Shown one piece after another: positions 21,350 to 32,204 of a stretch of 64,000 nt of DNA. The DNA comes from Distichodus sexfasciatus. Taxonomy: Eukaryota; Chordata; Actinopteri; Characiformes; Distichodontidae. A program made the translations under genes and the position numbers. Location: assembly GCA_032718565.1 (NCBI GenBank), contig JAVGVS010000005.1, forward strand, positions 1 through 64,000, read 5' to 3'. Each line of letters starts with the position of its first letter. Position 1 is the stretch's first letter. The notes under the pieces are model-generated. The model did no database searches. It saw only the letters and a list, made by a program, of their open reading frames with translations, and was not told the DNA's origin.

Positions 21350-22415
21350 AAGGGGAATTCTGAGCTGGGTGTGTGGAATTCTGAGATGGACATGTGAAAA
21401 TCTGAGCTGAATGTGTGGAATTCAGACCTAAGTGAGTGAAACTGTGAACTGGGTGTGTGGAATTCTCAGATGGATATGTGGAACTTTGGGCTGGATCAGA
21501 GAAATTATGAGCAGGTGATGGGAACTACAAACTGTGTCAGTGGAATTCTCAGCGGAAAGAATGGAATTCCTGAACTGGGTGTGTGGAATTCTGAGCTAGA
21601 GATGTGGACGTCTTGAACAGTGGAACTGAAATTCTGGGCTGGGGTGTGTGGAATTCTGAGCTGGATATATGGAATTCTCAGTGGGATGAATGGAATTCTG
21701 AGCTGAGTTTGTGGAATTTTCGCTAGGTATAAAAAAATCTAACCTGGAAGAATGGAATTCTGTGCTGGGTATGTGGAATTTTGAGCTGGGCTTGTGGGAT
21801 TTTGAGATGGATGTTTTGGATTCGAGTTTTGGTTTGGAGTTAGGTGGTGTGGAAATCAGAGCTGTATTAATAGAAATCTGTGTCAGTGTGTGGAATTCTG
21901 AGCTGGGTGGATGGAATTCCGATGTGGGTGAGTGGAATGAGTTGCCTTCGTTAAATTCTGACCAGTATGAGTACAATTCAGAGTGCAACTCTAATCTGAC
22001 ATGTTGAATTCTGATCTGGATCTTTGTTATTCTGAGCGCAGTGTCTGGAATATAATTGGTGAGTAGAATTCCGAGGTGGATGAGTAGACTTCTGAGATGG
22101 TGATTGGAATTCTGAGGTGGTGAGTGGAATTCTGAGGTGGATGAATAGAATTCTGTGGTGATGAGTGGAATTCTGAGGTGGATGAGTGGAATTCTGTGGT
22201 GGTGAGTGGAATTCTGTGGTGGTGAGTGGAATTCTCAGGTGGTGAGTGGAATTCTGAGGTGGATGAGTTAACTCTGACCTGGATATGGATAAATCTGAGT
22301 TTGATGAGAGGAATTCTCAGCTAATTAGTGACATTCTAAGGTGATGAGTGGAATTTCAAGTTGGATATGTGGAATTTTGATTTTGATAAGTGAAATTCTG
22401 AGCTGGTGAGTGAAT
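21350..22415 (+). repeat. GGAATTCTGAG(C/G)TGG minisatellite
   Basis: About 1.07 kb of degenerate tandem units, roughly 20-30 bp long, each with GGAATTCTGAGCTGG or GGAATTCTGAGGTGG and a GTGTG, GATGAG or GGTGAGT spacer. Units are most regular at 22095-22265 (20-22 bp: GGAATTCTGAGGTGGTGAGT) and more diverged to the left. The overlapping frames with NSELGxW or SEFHxP repeats are translations of the satellite. It would give a dense ladder of EcoRI sites. Confidence 0.93.
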
Positions 22416-22934
22416 ATGGAGGAGGTTTCATTGCCTTTGTGCATCAGTGGATGTATCAAAATATACAGTTTCACGACGCCTCCACTCTTAATGCACAGGA
22501 AACAGATTAGAATCTCTGCTGTGTGTGTGTGTAAGTTGTGTGTGTGTGTGTGTGTGTGTGAGAGCACTAATCAGTATAGGTTTGCCTGGTGTGATATTAC
22601 CTATGCAGACTCTCAGACTGGGCAGCGGTAAACTGATTGACAAGTAAGGGCAAGGGATTGGAAGGAGGTCTTTACTCAGGAGGGCACGCACACACACACA
22701 CACACACATTCGGGTCTCTCTCCCTCTCTCTGTTTTAAAACATACAAAAACACTGAATGAAGAGTATGCCAAAACACACACACACACCCACATTCACACA
22801 CACATTCCCTCTCTTCTCTCTGTGACCGATTCACTAAACTCCTGCAGTGACTCTAGTTGAAGGTAGCATTCTGTCTCTCCCCATTAGTTTAGCCATGCAG
22901 GGTCCCAGCAGTTTTACACATCCTGCAGACACTC

Positions 22935-22973
<39 letters not shown>

Positions 22974-24335
22974 CAGGCCGCACAGCAGCCGTGTTTTCAT
23001 CTGTCTCCTGCCTGTCTGATTCCCATCACACACCATTATCATTTCCTCCTGTTCGCCTTCCACAAACCCCATTTTCATGAAAACCATGTTTCATGAAAGG
23101 AGGGAAGGAAATGAAGGGATGGACAGATTGTTATGCAGAAATGAAAAATGACTAAATTGAATGGGAGACGGGCATATTTTTTGGCATGTTAATAATGTTG
23201 GTATTAATATGAGTCGTCACAGCCGAGATCTCTGTTTCTTGTCATGAAGGAATTAGACGTTGGCCAAGGAGAAGGATGAGAAGAACATGACGTGTGGAGC
23301 ATGTAGCTGGAGAAACAGGAACACACACTGAAAAGAGAGCATCACAGAAAAGATTTCAAGTCATCCCAGCTATTTAAATTAATGGATGGATGGATGGATG
23401 GATGGACAAAAAAATGGACGGGTGGATGGAGATGGATATCTGAAATGTCTATTTTACTGGGCGTAAATGCCCTAAAAAGTAACATTTATGAAGGAGGGTG
23501 CAGGAGAGAAGGAAAAGAGAATGAGAGAGAGAGAAGGAAAGAGAGCGAAAGCATGAAAAAAAGTTCTCTTAATCACTCATGAGAGTGTGTGTGTGTGTGT
23601 GTTTCCTCGAGTATCAGCCCCCAGCAAAGGAATGTAGGTCATGGCACCAAGTTATTACAATACAAGAAGATCACAGAACACAGGGACACTGGTATATCTC
23701 ACACACACACACACACACACACACACATTCACGCACACATTCACACTAAAATGGTCTCATGACAAAGAGTGAGTCACTAAAACAGAGGAGTGGGATTTAG
23801 TGTGTAAGAATAAAGAACGTTAACACAAGACACAGATCCTTGTTCTTTTGCTCTTGGTCCCTCTCTTTCTTCCTTGTGCATAAAGGTTATGTCAGCGGAA
23901 TAATTTAGGAAGTAGGGTCAAATGGTTTTTATGTGAATGTGTGTGTGTGTGCACGTGCACGTTTCATGCTGTCACCTACTGCTGGGCCAAAGAAAAGCTA
24001 AAGAAAGTGCTGCACATCTGGATTCAGGCTGGAGGGAGATAGGAAAAGAAACAGAGAGAGAGAGAGAGAGAGAGTTACTAGAGTATTAATCAAACCCTAT
24101 CAGTCCACCAGCATGTGCTGTGTGTGTGTGTATGTGTGAGTGATTCAGAGGCCCCCTGGTGTGAGTGTGGGTGAGGTTACTCATAAGACACTGAGTCTCA
24201 TAGATCCACACACACAGTGAGTTCTCCAGCTCAGATGATGGGACCGATGCTCCCCACAGGGATAAAGTCTGTGTTACAGTTTTACATTCATGGAATCATC
24301 AGCCTTATGGGCCGAACGTCTTCATAAAACATGGC
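22416..24335. other. Upstream sequence with CA/TG arrays
   Basis: TG (22520-22560, 23585-23603), CA (22690-22709, 22775-22802, 22936-22972, 23700-23727), GGAT units (23382-23405), GA (23525-23545, 24054-24074). Unique stretches at 22990-23380 and 23740-24000 show no coding signature. Confidence 0.55.
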
Positions 24336-24339
24336 TATC

Positions 24340-24490
24340 TTACTTTGTGGGGACATTTTTGCATGTGAGGTTCGGTCCTCTTGTGGACAAACTGCTTTCT
24401 AGCAAGATTTCAGGTTTAATGTGAGAAATAAAGAGGTGCAGTATTCGCTTTGGGTTTCTGAGGTTACGGCTAGGGTCAAGGTGTTTACAG
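24340..24490. mobile_element. GTGGGGACATTT-type repeat fragment
   Basis: Contains CTTTGTGGGGACATTTTTGCATGTGAGG and GGTTTCTGAGGTTACGGCTAGGG, both paralleling the element at 6845-7092 and the TIR elements at 24746 and 26448. It is diverged and incomplete. Confidence 0.4.
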
Positions 24491-24708
24491 CTAGCTAGAT
24501 GGGTAAGTAGATAGATAGCTAGACAGACAGACAGATATATATAAATATATAAATAAATTCTATCACAATATAACTATAAAATAATAATAATAATAACAAG
24601 ACGAAGAAGCATAAAACATAAATCATACAGTAAGGGCAATTATCTGGAGGATGGTGACAGTGAGGCAGCTCCCTTAACAGAGAACCCTAGCAGAATAGCA
24701 GGATGCAG

Positions 24709-24745
<37 letters not shown>
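24491..24745. repeat. GATA/GACA remnant, AAT and (TG)18 arrays
   Basis: Short TAGATAGATAGCTAGACAGACAGACAGA (24507-24535), TATAAATA and AATAATAATAATAA (24580-24596) runs, then an uninterrupted TG array of about 18 units (24711-24745) into which the next element is set. Confidence 0.8.
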
Positions 24746-24747
<2 letters not shown>

Positions 24748-25024
24748 CTTGTACTTGCTACTTAGTGAGAACCAAAATGAGTTTTTAACCAGCAGAGTGA
24801 GGACATTTTTGGGAAGTGAGGACTTTTTTAGTGGTCCTTGCTTCTTTAAACTGCTTTTACAAAAAAAAAACAAAAAAAACTAGTTTATTTGCAAAACTAA
24901 AAGTGTAGAAAGATTAGCTTTTGGTTAGTGAGGTTATGGTTAGGGTTAGGGTTAGGTTTAGTATTATTTAGATACAGTAATATAGAAGTCCATGGAGGTC
25001 CTCACTACTATATAAGTAGAAGGA
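24746..25024 (-). mobile_element. Microsatellite-flanked TIR element, copy 1
   Basis: About 279 bp. One end reads TTCTTGTACTTGCTACTTAGTGAGAACC; the other, reversed, reads TCCTTCTACTTATATAGTAGTGAGGACC. These are imperfect TIRs of about 28 bp. TG arrays flank both sides. It is inverted relative to copies at 26448-26724 and 44678-45575 and shares about 90% of its bases with them by eye. It includes three TTAGGG-like words in the interior. Confidence 0.75.
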
Positions 25025-26075
25025 TGTGTGTGTGTGTGTATGAGAGAGAGAGAGAGAGAGTGTATTGCTAAGATTACTAAAGTAATTTGTTTGTGAGGGA
25101 TTAAAACAAACCTTTACATTTCTCACATATTAATCCCCCTATTCAACACACACACACAATGGAAGGAAGATGGGATACAGCTTGGAGGAGAAACTGACAA
25201 AGAGATGGAGAGGGTGTGTGTGACCTGTCCAAATCCTCCCATACATCCAGTCAGACAAACACACACACGCACTCTGTAACCTGAAGCTGCTGCTACCTTC
25301 ACCTCTTCGTTCTTCCTCTGTTTACACAAAGTCTATTCTCATGTACCGGGAGCTGAAACACGCTCACGCCCTGCTCTGACACTGCATACATCATGTGTGC
25401 GTGCATGTGTGTGTGTGTGTGTGTGAGTGTGTGTGTGTGCGTGTGCGTGTGCGTGTGTAGAACATGCCATCGTGATCAATAAAGACTGTCAGTCAGACCC
25501 TTATGCCAACACCCAAGCACTACTGCACCTGAGAACTACTGAAAAACATTCATCAACCCACACACACAAACACACACACACACACACACATTCAGACATG
25601 CACACGCACTCACACACAGACAAGAGGAAAAGGGAGAAAGAGGGAGAGAGGGGGGACAGAGAGAGAGAGGATGAGAGAAAGAACAAGAGATGGGAGTGAA
25701 AGGGAGAGAGCGGGGAGAGATGGTGGAGAGAGGATGAGAGAGATATGGGAGAGAAAGGGGAAGCAATGGGAGACAAAGGGAAAAAGAGCGAGGGAGAGAT
25801 GGAGAGAGGATGAGAGAGAGAGAGAGAGAGAGGGAGAGGAAGAGATGGAGCTGAATTACGTAACATAACAGAGGGTGATTTCTAGCCAAAGCCGATGTGA
25901 AAATTGCAAATGTGATTTAGTTGCGGACAAACAGCCGAAAGCAATCTACAGTTAACATTTAAATGGTCATTATTGTGAGGCCATCTATTAATTCAGAAAA
26001 TTGTTTTGTCTAACTCACAAACCCAAACAGAGGGCTTGAGAGAGTGAGGGGGTTGGGGGGGGAGAGGGAGAGGGA

Positions 26076-26115
<40 letters not shown>

Positions 26116-26211
26116 GCATTTATTATGTGTTTTAACACATTCTGTATACCTCTTTGCTGAATTTAATCTCCGAGCTCAGACTGAAGAAAGGATAGGAGGG
26201 ACAACTTTCTC
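25025..26211. other. Upstream sequence; TG, CA and GA arrays
   Basis: TG (25026-25040, 25405-25455), CA (25559-25590), a polypurine block (25620-25850), unique AT-rich sequence (25855-26030) and another GA run (26060-26111). The long frames are repeat translations. Confidence 0.6.
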
Positions 26212-26212
26212 T

Positions 26213-26262
<50 letters not shown>
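26212..26262 (+). repeat. (CT)n microsatellite
   Basis: More than 20 CT units. A matching GA run lies 100-150 bp to the left (26085-26111), so the two could pair as a hairpin in single-stranded form. Confidence 0.95.
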
Positions 26263-26265
<3 letters not shown>

Positions 26266-26447
26266 AGTCCTGTATCATGTGCCATATGGTCCCCATATAG
26301 TTCTGACTCTTATGATTAGATTCTTTTCATATCAGCACATTCGCAACACTAATGCAATCCAATTTACCGAAAATGGATTCATTAACCTGCCTGTTGCACT
26401 CACGCACATCCTAGAAATGCAGACTTCACAACACACACACACACACA

Positions 26448-26724
26448 TCCTTGTACTTATATAGTAGTGAGGACCTCCATTGACTTCTATATTACTGTAT
26501 CTAAATAATACCACACCTAACCCTAAACATAACCCTAACCATTACCTCACTAACCAAAAGCTAATCTTTCTACACTTTTAGTTTTGCAAATAAACTAGTA
26601 TTTTTTTTGTAAAAGCAGTTTAAAGAAGTGAGGACCACTAAAAAAGTCCTCACTTCCCAAAAATGTCCTCACTCTGCTGGTTAAAAACTCATTTTGGTTC
26701 TCACTAAGTAGCAACTACAAGAAC
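26448..26724 (+). mobile_element. Microsatellite-flanked TIR element, copy 2
   Basis: Starts TCCTTGTACTTATATAGTAGTGAGGACCTCCATTGAC and ends GGTTCTCACTAAGTAGCAACTACAAGAAC, with CA arrays on both sides. It is uninterrupted at the ATAGTAGTGAGGACCTCC position, so it serves as the empty-site reference for the hAT insertion in copy 3. Confidence 0.78.
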
Positions 26725-27565
26725 ACAAACACACACACACTCACACACACAGGCCGTCTATAACTCTTACAACATTTGCCGGTTGTGTTTGCTTATTCTC
26801 TGTACACAGATTAATCTTAAAAGGAAGAGGGGAAGAGATATGCACAGTCAAACTAAACATAGTGACCACCTGGTGTGTGTGCGTGTGTGTGAGAGTGTGT
26901 GTCCGGAGGGGAAGGAGTACAGACTGACACACTGTTTTCCCCAGAGATGTTTACATAGTGGAGGCCTCACAGGCTTATGGGCATTAAGAAAGTAAACAGA
27001 CCAAGAACTCAGGACTAATGTAACTATGAGACAGACGGAGAGAGAGAGAGAGAGAGAGAGATGAAGAATGAAGGAGAGAGAGGGGAAAAAAATGGAGGCA
27101 TCCATTACTATGCAGAGTCCAGAATCGTGCTTTAAGTGGACGTAATGTGAACCATCTTCCCTTCTGACATGCCTTAACCACATCTAAAATCTACCACAAA
27201 AAAGACACGGCCTTCGAAACAAAAGCACTGAAGGTGAGACCGGTGAGGTTAAACAATGTCAAACATCTCCCTTCACGCGCGCACACACACACACACACAA
27301 TAACATCTCTCCCATCATGCTGAAAATAACCAGTCTTTGCTATTTCCTGCCCCACCTCCAGCACTTCAACCTTAACAAAGTGTGTGTGTGAGTGTGAGTG
27401 TGAGAGAGAGAGAGCGAGATGGGATTATAAGAGCACCATCTTACAGTGTTTTTGCTAGTTTGAGACGGTGTTCATTTTTCCATCTTGGACCCACTTTGTT
27501 TAATTAACAAGGTCCTGGCGACCTTGTTTTAGTGTCAAAATGAGGTGGCACGTTGCTGTTTTAAA
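26725..27565. other. Upstream sequence, no gene seen
   Basis: CA (26729-26752), TG (26873-26901), GA (27037-27060), CA (27280-27299), TG/GA (27381-27416), with unique sequence between. No recognisable domain. Confidence 0.5.
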
Positions 27566-27569
27566 GAAG

Positions 27570-28030
27570 CGCTATTTTTACATTTGGCAGATGCTCTAAT
27601 CCAGAATGGCGTACAACAGCGCTTTGCAGAGCACGACTGTCCTTCAAACTGTAAAGCTAGGCTTAAATCAACAACTGTCATTAAGACCACGTTACCGCCA
27701 ACCGCTTTACCGCATGCTTTATAGAACAGCAGAAAATCCGTGTTTTCTGCAAGATGCTCTAGTACAGGCACATCCTCACAGCCTCTGGGTGTTCAAGTGC
27801 AGCTCTCATACCGATCAGCGCATCATTACGGGATACACCTGTCTCTCGTTTCGTTTGATAGTCTTGTTAGTCAGTTTATCGCCTGCCAGTGTTTTCACCC
27901 GTCCCTCTTTCAGTTTGTTCCAGGCGGTTCGGAAACACAGTGTCCATCCAGCCTCATTCCTGAACTGTCTGTTCGCTTTGCGATCTGACGTTCTAACATT
28001 TTTAAAAAATCCATTATTATTTAGTTAACC
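27570..28030 (-). mobile_element. SINE family 3-like tail, degraded
   Basis: TACATTTGGCAGATGCTCTAATCCAGAATGGCGTACAA near 27577-27615 is the tail motif of family-3 SINEs (compare 31991 and 40357). The rest is diverged. The 140-codon frame here starts inside that tail and has no known domain, so I do not call it a gene. Confidence 0.4.
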
Positions 28031-28560
28031 GATATTAGCCTCACTCTGCTTCTGTGCAACAACTGAGGAAAGCAGAGTTGCGTGCATAAAGACAAGATAT
28101 TTTACTTGCCAAAGTTCCACTGCGAGCTCAGAATTTTGCCACAAATACAGCATCATAACTCTGACATAACTCAACGCAGCACCAAGTAAAGCGAGTGTGA
28201 GTCGAGTGAGGATGAAGTATTTAGAGCAGAGTGCACGTCATTTTAAGAAAAAGTCACTTCCTGCCCTTTGTGGTGTACCAAGTCAATAGGGCGCAATACA
28301 CACGTAGAAAAGTATGATAAGAGCAAAGTATGTGTGCTCAGAATTCTGGCACAAAATAACGCCATACATTTTAAGGCGTAGGCCGTAGAAAGTCTGACTT
28401 CGGACAAGCGCTACCTTTCTGACGTACAATAAATAAAATATAGGCAGAAAATATTGGCAAATCTAAGTATTGGTCCGATGCCAATGACATTAAAAAAAAA
28501 AAAACCTTATCGGGTGATTCTGATAGAATTTTGATATTATTGTGCATCCCTATTATTTAC
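28031..28560. other. Unique sequence ending in a hAT-like terminus
   Basis: Mostly unclassified. The right end (about 28435-28557) reads GTATTGGTCCGATGCCAATG ... ATTATTGTGCATCCCTA, which is a typical right terminus of a hAT-type element (TAGGGATGCAC when reversed). I could not find the matching left end. Confidence 0.4.
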
Positions 28561-28664
28561 TCCATTACTTGGTTCTCCTCCTGCTTCCACACAGACATTA
28601 TGACAGAAGGTAACTGCACAACCCACCGTGTTCGCCTCATTACGCATACTTTGACTCGCACTTA

Positions 28665-29201
28665 CACTGCCCTCCAAAAGTTTGGAATCGCCCCTGACAA
28701 AGTGGGGTTTTGGACGATATCAGCATAAATCCTCATCATTTTTTGGTGTAAATACATTAAAGTAACTTGACATTATCTTTGGATACCAGCAGTAATCATT
28801 TTTATTTTGACTACATAATAAGGGCAATATATACATGTCAAAGTCAGACATGCCCCTTTGCCAGCTGTGATGTCTGGTTACTGGTTTAAACTTGGCCCAG
28901 GTTTTTAAGAGATTTTTGGGTCAGCACACCTTAATGGCTTCAACAATTGATTGGTTGATTGACAGCTCGGACGCCCAGATTATGCAGAGCTGTAACAGCT
29001 GGTGAATATTTTGATGAATCCAAAATGTAAGTATTTTCTATGTATAAACTGTTTAATAAACTGTTTATGTAATAAAATATGTTCTCATAGATGTGTTGTC
29101 GCTTATCAGTGCAACACTATCACAAATTAAAAAGGATCCATGGCAATACTGTCCAAAACCCCACTTTGCCAGGGGCGTTTCCAAACTTTTGGAGGGCAGT
29201 G
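28665..29201. mobile_element. Tc1/mariner-type MITE with ~52-bp TIRs
   Basis: A 537-bp element whose ends read CACTGCCCTCCAAAAGTTTGGAA(T/A)CGCCCCTG and onward through CAAAGTGGGGTTTTGGAC on both sides, with only about two mismatches over 52 bp. Both sides are flanked by TA (28663-28664 and 29202-29203), the Tc1/mariner target duplication. There is no transposase frame. Near-identical TIRs suggest a relatively recent insertion. Confidence 0.93.
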
Positions 29202-29370
29202 TAAGTTGCACAAAATAACTTCAGAAGACTCGAAACTCGACTCACGACTCGTTACCGATGGTCACTTTTATTTTATTTCTTTACGGCCAGGAAATAAAGT
29301 CAAACGTAACGTCTGACGAGTTGAATCTCTTTCAATCGCGTAGTCGCAAGTAATCAACAACACCGTGACC

Positions 29371-29560
29371 ATGGCGGAAAGCACACCTGCATCTGCGCCA
29401 CTTGTGATTGTGTTCTGCTGCGATGCCTTCCCCCAGAATGCTAACAAAAGAATGACAATGTGCAAGGTCTGCAGCTTGAAAAATAAAGAATGCTGGATCA
29501 GCTACATTGAATTTCATCAGGCGCCTCAAAACACACCCGGAGTGGTCAGTCACTAACTTG
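29371..29560 (+). pseudogene. hAT transposase BED zinc-finger relic
   Basis: From an ATG at 29371 the frame reaches MCKVCSLKN (Cys codons at 29461 and 29470). One base-frame away it continues AGSATLNFIRRLKTHPEW, which completes the BED-finger pattern C-x2-C ... H of hAT transposases. A single frameshift near 29485 breaks it and nothing of the catalytic domain follows. It could belong to the same old hAT copy as neighbouring fragments. Confidence 0.65.
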
Positions 29561-29692
29561 GTAACATATAAGACAAATCCAGGTTTACCGCATATAGACA
29601 GCCAGCAAACGTTTTATCATTAACGCTGGTTACAGGAGCAGTTCTAGATCTCAGATCACTGGAAGACATCGGAAAACATTTAATAAAATGTT

Positions 29693-29970
29693 GTGGGCTG
29701 CCACCGGACAGCGAGGTTCGATCCCCGGGTTGGCCGCAGGGTCTTTTTGTGTGGAGTTTGTGCGCTCTCCCTGTGTTTGCGTAGGTTTCCTCCCACACTC
29801 CAAAAGCATGCAATATAGGTTAACTGGTGACTTAAAACTGGCCCCGTAAGGTGTGATATGGGAGTGTGATTGTGTGTGCCCTGCGGTGTGTTGGCGCCTG
29901 CCCAGGGTTGGTCCCGTCGCCTTGCACCCGTAGTTCCCTGGAGGTTTGGATAATGAATGAATGGATGGAT
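29693..29970 (+). mobile_element. SINE family 2, 5'-shortened
   Basis: The B box GGTTCGATCCCC, TGTGTGGAGTTTGTGCGCTCTCCC, TTCCTCCCACACTCCAAAAGCATGC, GCGGTGTGTTGGCGCCTGCCCAGGG and an ATGAATGAATGGATGGAT tail are present. The A-box part of the head is degraded. Confidence 0.82.
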
Positions 29971-30199
29971 TAAAAGATTTTTGGCGTCCTGGTTAGGTCC
30001 AGTTCACAATATTTCAAAATTTCAAGTTTATCTTCTCTGATGCTGTGTAGTAAGAGTTCATGGTGCAGAACATGTTTGCATAACTGTATCACTCGCACGT
30101 TCATTTAAGACATGTTATAAGCAGGCCAGATGGCAGGAAGCGGCCATGAGACATTTGAAACTTCACTTGACATGAAAAAGCTCGTTAAAAATTGGAGGT
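29971..30199. other. Unique sequence
   Basis: No repeat, motif or exon recognised. Confidence 0.4.
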
Positions 30200-30545
30200 T
30201 GAATGATTATTGCTAGTTAACGGGGCCGATATTTGGAACCGATATGCATAAATTGTACAAACTCCAAGCTCAGCTGAAACCTCTCTCTTCTTCTCCTCCT
30301 CGGAACATCACGCTGTGCCTACTATTGGCTACTACTGGTGTGAGATATAGCCAATCAGAGACTGTTGTGGGCGGGACATGAAATGAAGCAGCCAGTCGAG
30401 AGCAACCGTAACGGGAGAAGAGACGGCAGTGGAGCAAAAATAGCGCACCTTGAAATCACTTAATATCGGTGATGGTCAAACACCGTTACCGATAATCAGC
30501 AAAATGTCTAATATCGGCCCCCGATAATCGGCCCGGACTTTTTAA
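30200..30545. mobile_element. hAT-like fragment (CGATAAT termini)
   Basis: The left part has GGGGCCGATATTTGGAACCGATATGC; the right part has ACCGATAATCAGC...TAATATCGGCCCCCGATAATCGGCCCGGAC. Such (C)CGATA(T/A) sub-terminal words are typical of old fish hAT elements. No exact ends or duplication were found. Confidence 0.4.
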
Positions 30546-31984
30546 AAATATGTATTTTAAGAGAGTACGAAAACAGTGTTCAGCTTTACCTCGCAAATGC
30601 ACCATTATAAGAGCAACTCACCAACATACAAGCGTTTCTGGCTTTTAACTGGAATGGGGGACGACACTCGGACTGGTTTATTACATGTTAAATCTAAAAC
30701 ACACACTTGTTTTAATGAAGAGAACCCTTTTAGACCTCAAACCTGGCATGATGACTGGCACAAAGCTGGCATGATTTTTTCTGCTCCCTTTAAAGTAGGA
30801 GAATTCGATTTGAAAAGAATGCGCCCTGCATAAGTTTGCGCCGTACGCTTGATCGTTAAACTAGAGTCCTAGTGGTCAGCACTTCACCCAAACGGCCGAA
30901 TCTCAGTGTTGGCCTGCAGTGCATATTCTCATTAAGCGTTAAGCTGCTGTCCTTCACGTCGCGCTTGTGTGTGTGTGTGTGTGTCGCATGGCCGTCACGA
31001 CGCTCCGGACCGGACGCTGGTGGAAAGGGTCATCGAGCAGAGGACCTGCAATCAGCGGCTCTCAGAGTGAAGGGGTTTTGCTCGAGGGCATATTAGAGAC
31101 CTGGAACAATCACAGAAGGTTTTGGCCTTTAATTTGACTTCCTGATGGGTGAAAAACTTAGAGAGAGGACAAACAGGAAAAGTGAGAGAGAGAGCGAGTG
31201 AGAGTTGCTGTAAGCATACACGTACACACACACACATACACAAACACACACCAACAAACAAACAAAAACAGGGAATTGACTCAGGTTCCTGCAAGTCCTG
31301 CCTGATTTTAAGGTGTTGTGTCTTGCATCAGCTTACATCACACTTTTAATCACATTTCCCACTATCTGATATTCCCGTTTCACCATAGGAGCAAATTTTG
31401 TTCAGTGATTTGGCATCAAACCATAAAACAACATCACAGTGTCTCTAATCAGTATCTGAAAAGGCAGTAGAAATTATTTATAAAGTACTCTTTTTTACAC
31501 AGCTTTTACTGTCCAAACTGCTGTATATACCCAAGAAATATAAAAAAAAGATGTTAAAAAGAAATATCAACACATTAAGAATCTAAAATAAACTTTTTTT
31601 TTGAAAGCAGAAATTCTGGGAGCATGATTAATATCACCAGCATGGAGCATCAACAGAAAAAATGCTCAATCACTGTCTTCTGTTTATATATGTCTGCGGC
31701 GCACGCGATAGCTGCATACCTGATGATCTAAGGGAAGGAGCTGAATGAGGACGGAGAAGGTCAGAGATAGAATAGAAGATGGCGCTGGGTCCTTTAATCA
31801 GATGTAATTTTCCAGCAAAAGAAAAATCAATCAACAAATAAATTCATTAATAACCATTGAAGCATTCCCTTCCTAAAGTCCAAAAGGATGTTTAAAAAAG
31901 TTAAAATGGACGACGTGCAGGTGAAAATAAAGTTGATGATAAAGAGGGTCAGAAGATTAACCTTGGTCTTACCGATAAGCTCCG
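30546..31984. other. Upstream sequence, no gene supported
   Basis: An 85-codon frame at 30576-30833 (with KRFWLLTGMGDDTRTG) has no domain I recognise and no splice context. TG at 30965-30984 and CA near 31220-31250. The rest is AT-rich unique sequence. I leave it unassigned. Confidence 0.4.
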
Positions 31985-31990
31985 TTAACA

Positions 31991-32183
31991 TTTACAGCAT
32001 TTAGCAGACACTCTTATCCAGAGCGACTTACATTTCCTAATTTCAGGGACAGTTCTCCTGAGAGCAACTTAGGGTTAAGGGTCTTGCTCAGGGACCCAAT
32101 GTTGGTGATGTCAGAGGTCAGATTCAAACCCACAACCACTTGGTCCAAAGGCGAGTGTCTTACCACTAGGCCACCAACACCCA
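31991..32183 (-). mobile_element. tRNA-derived SINE, family 3
   Basis: On the minus strand: head GGTGGCCTAGTGGTAAGACACTCG with an A box, B box GGGTTTGAATC, body GAGCAAGACCCTTAACCC, and tail TAAGTCGCTCTGGATAAGAG TGTCTGCTAAATG. TTAACA at 31985-31990 and at 32184-32189 looks like the target duplication. The TAAGTCGCTCTGGATAAGAG tail is a widespread fish SINE/LINE tail type. Confidence 0.85.
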
Positions 32184-32204
32184 TTAACACAACCAACTTA
32201 TCTA

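Noticed and set aside
24920..24960. TTAGGG-like words (possible interstitial telomere)
   Set aside because: Only two or three units, and they lie inside every copy of the TIR element, so they are part of that element. The CCCTAA pair near 4285 is equally short.
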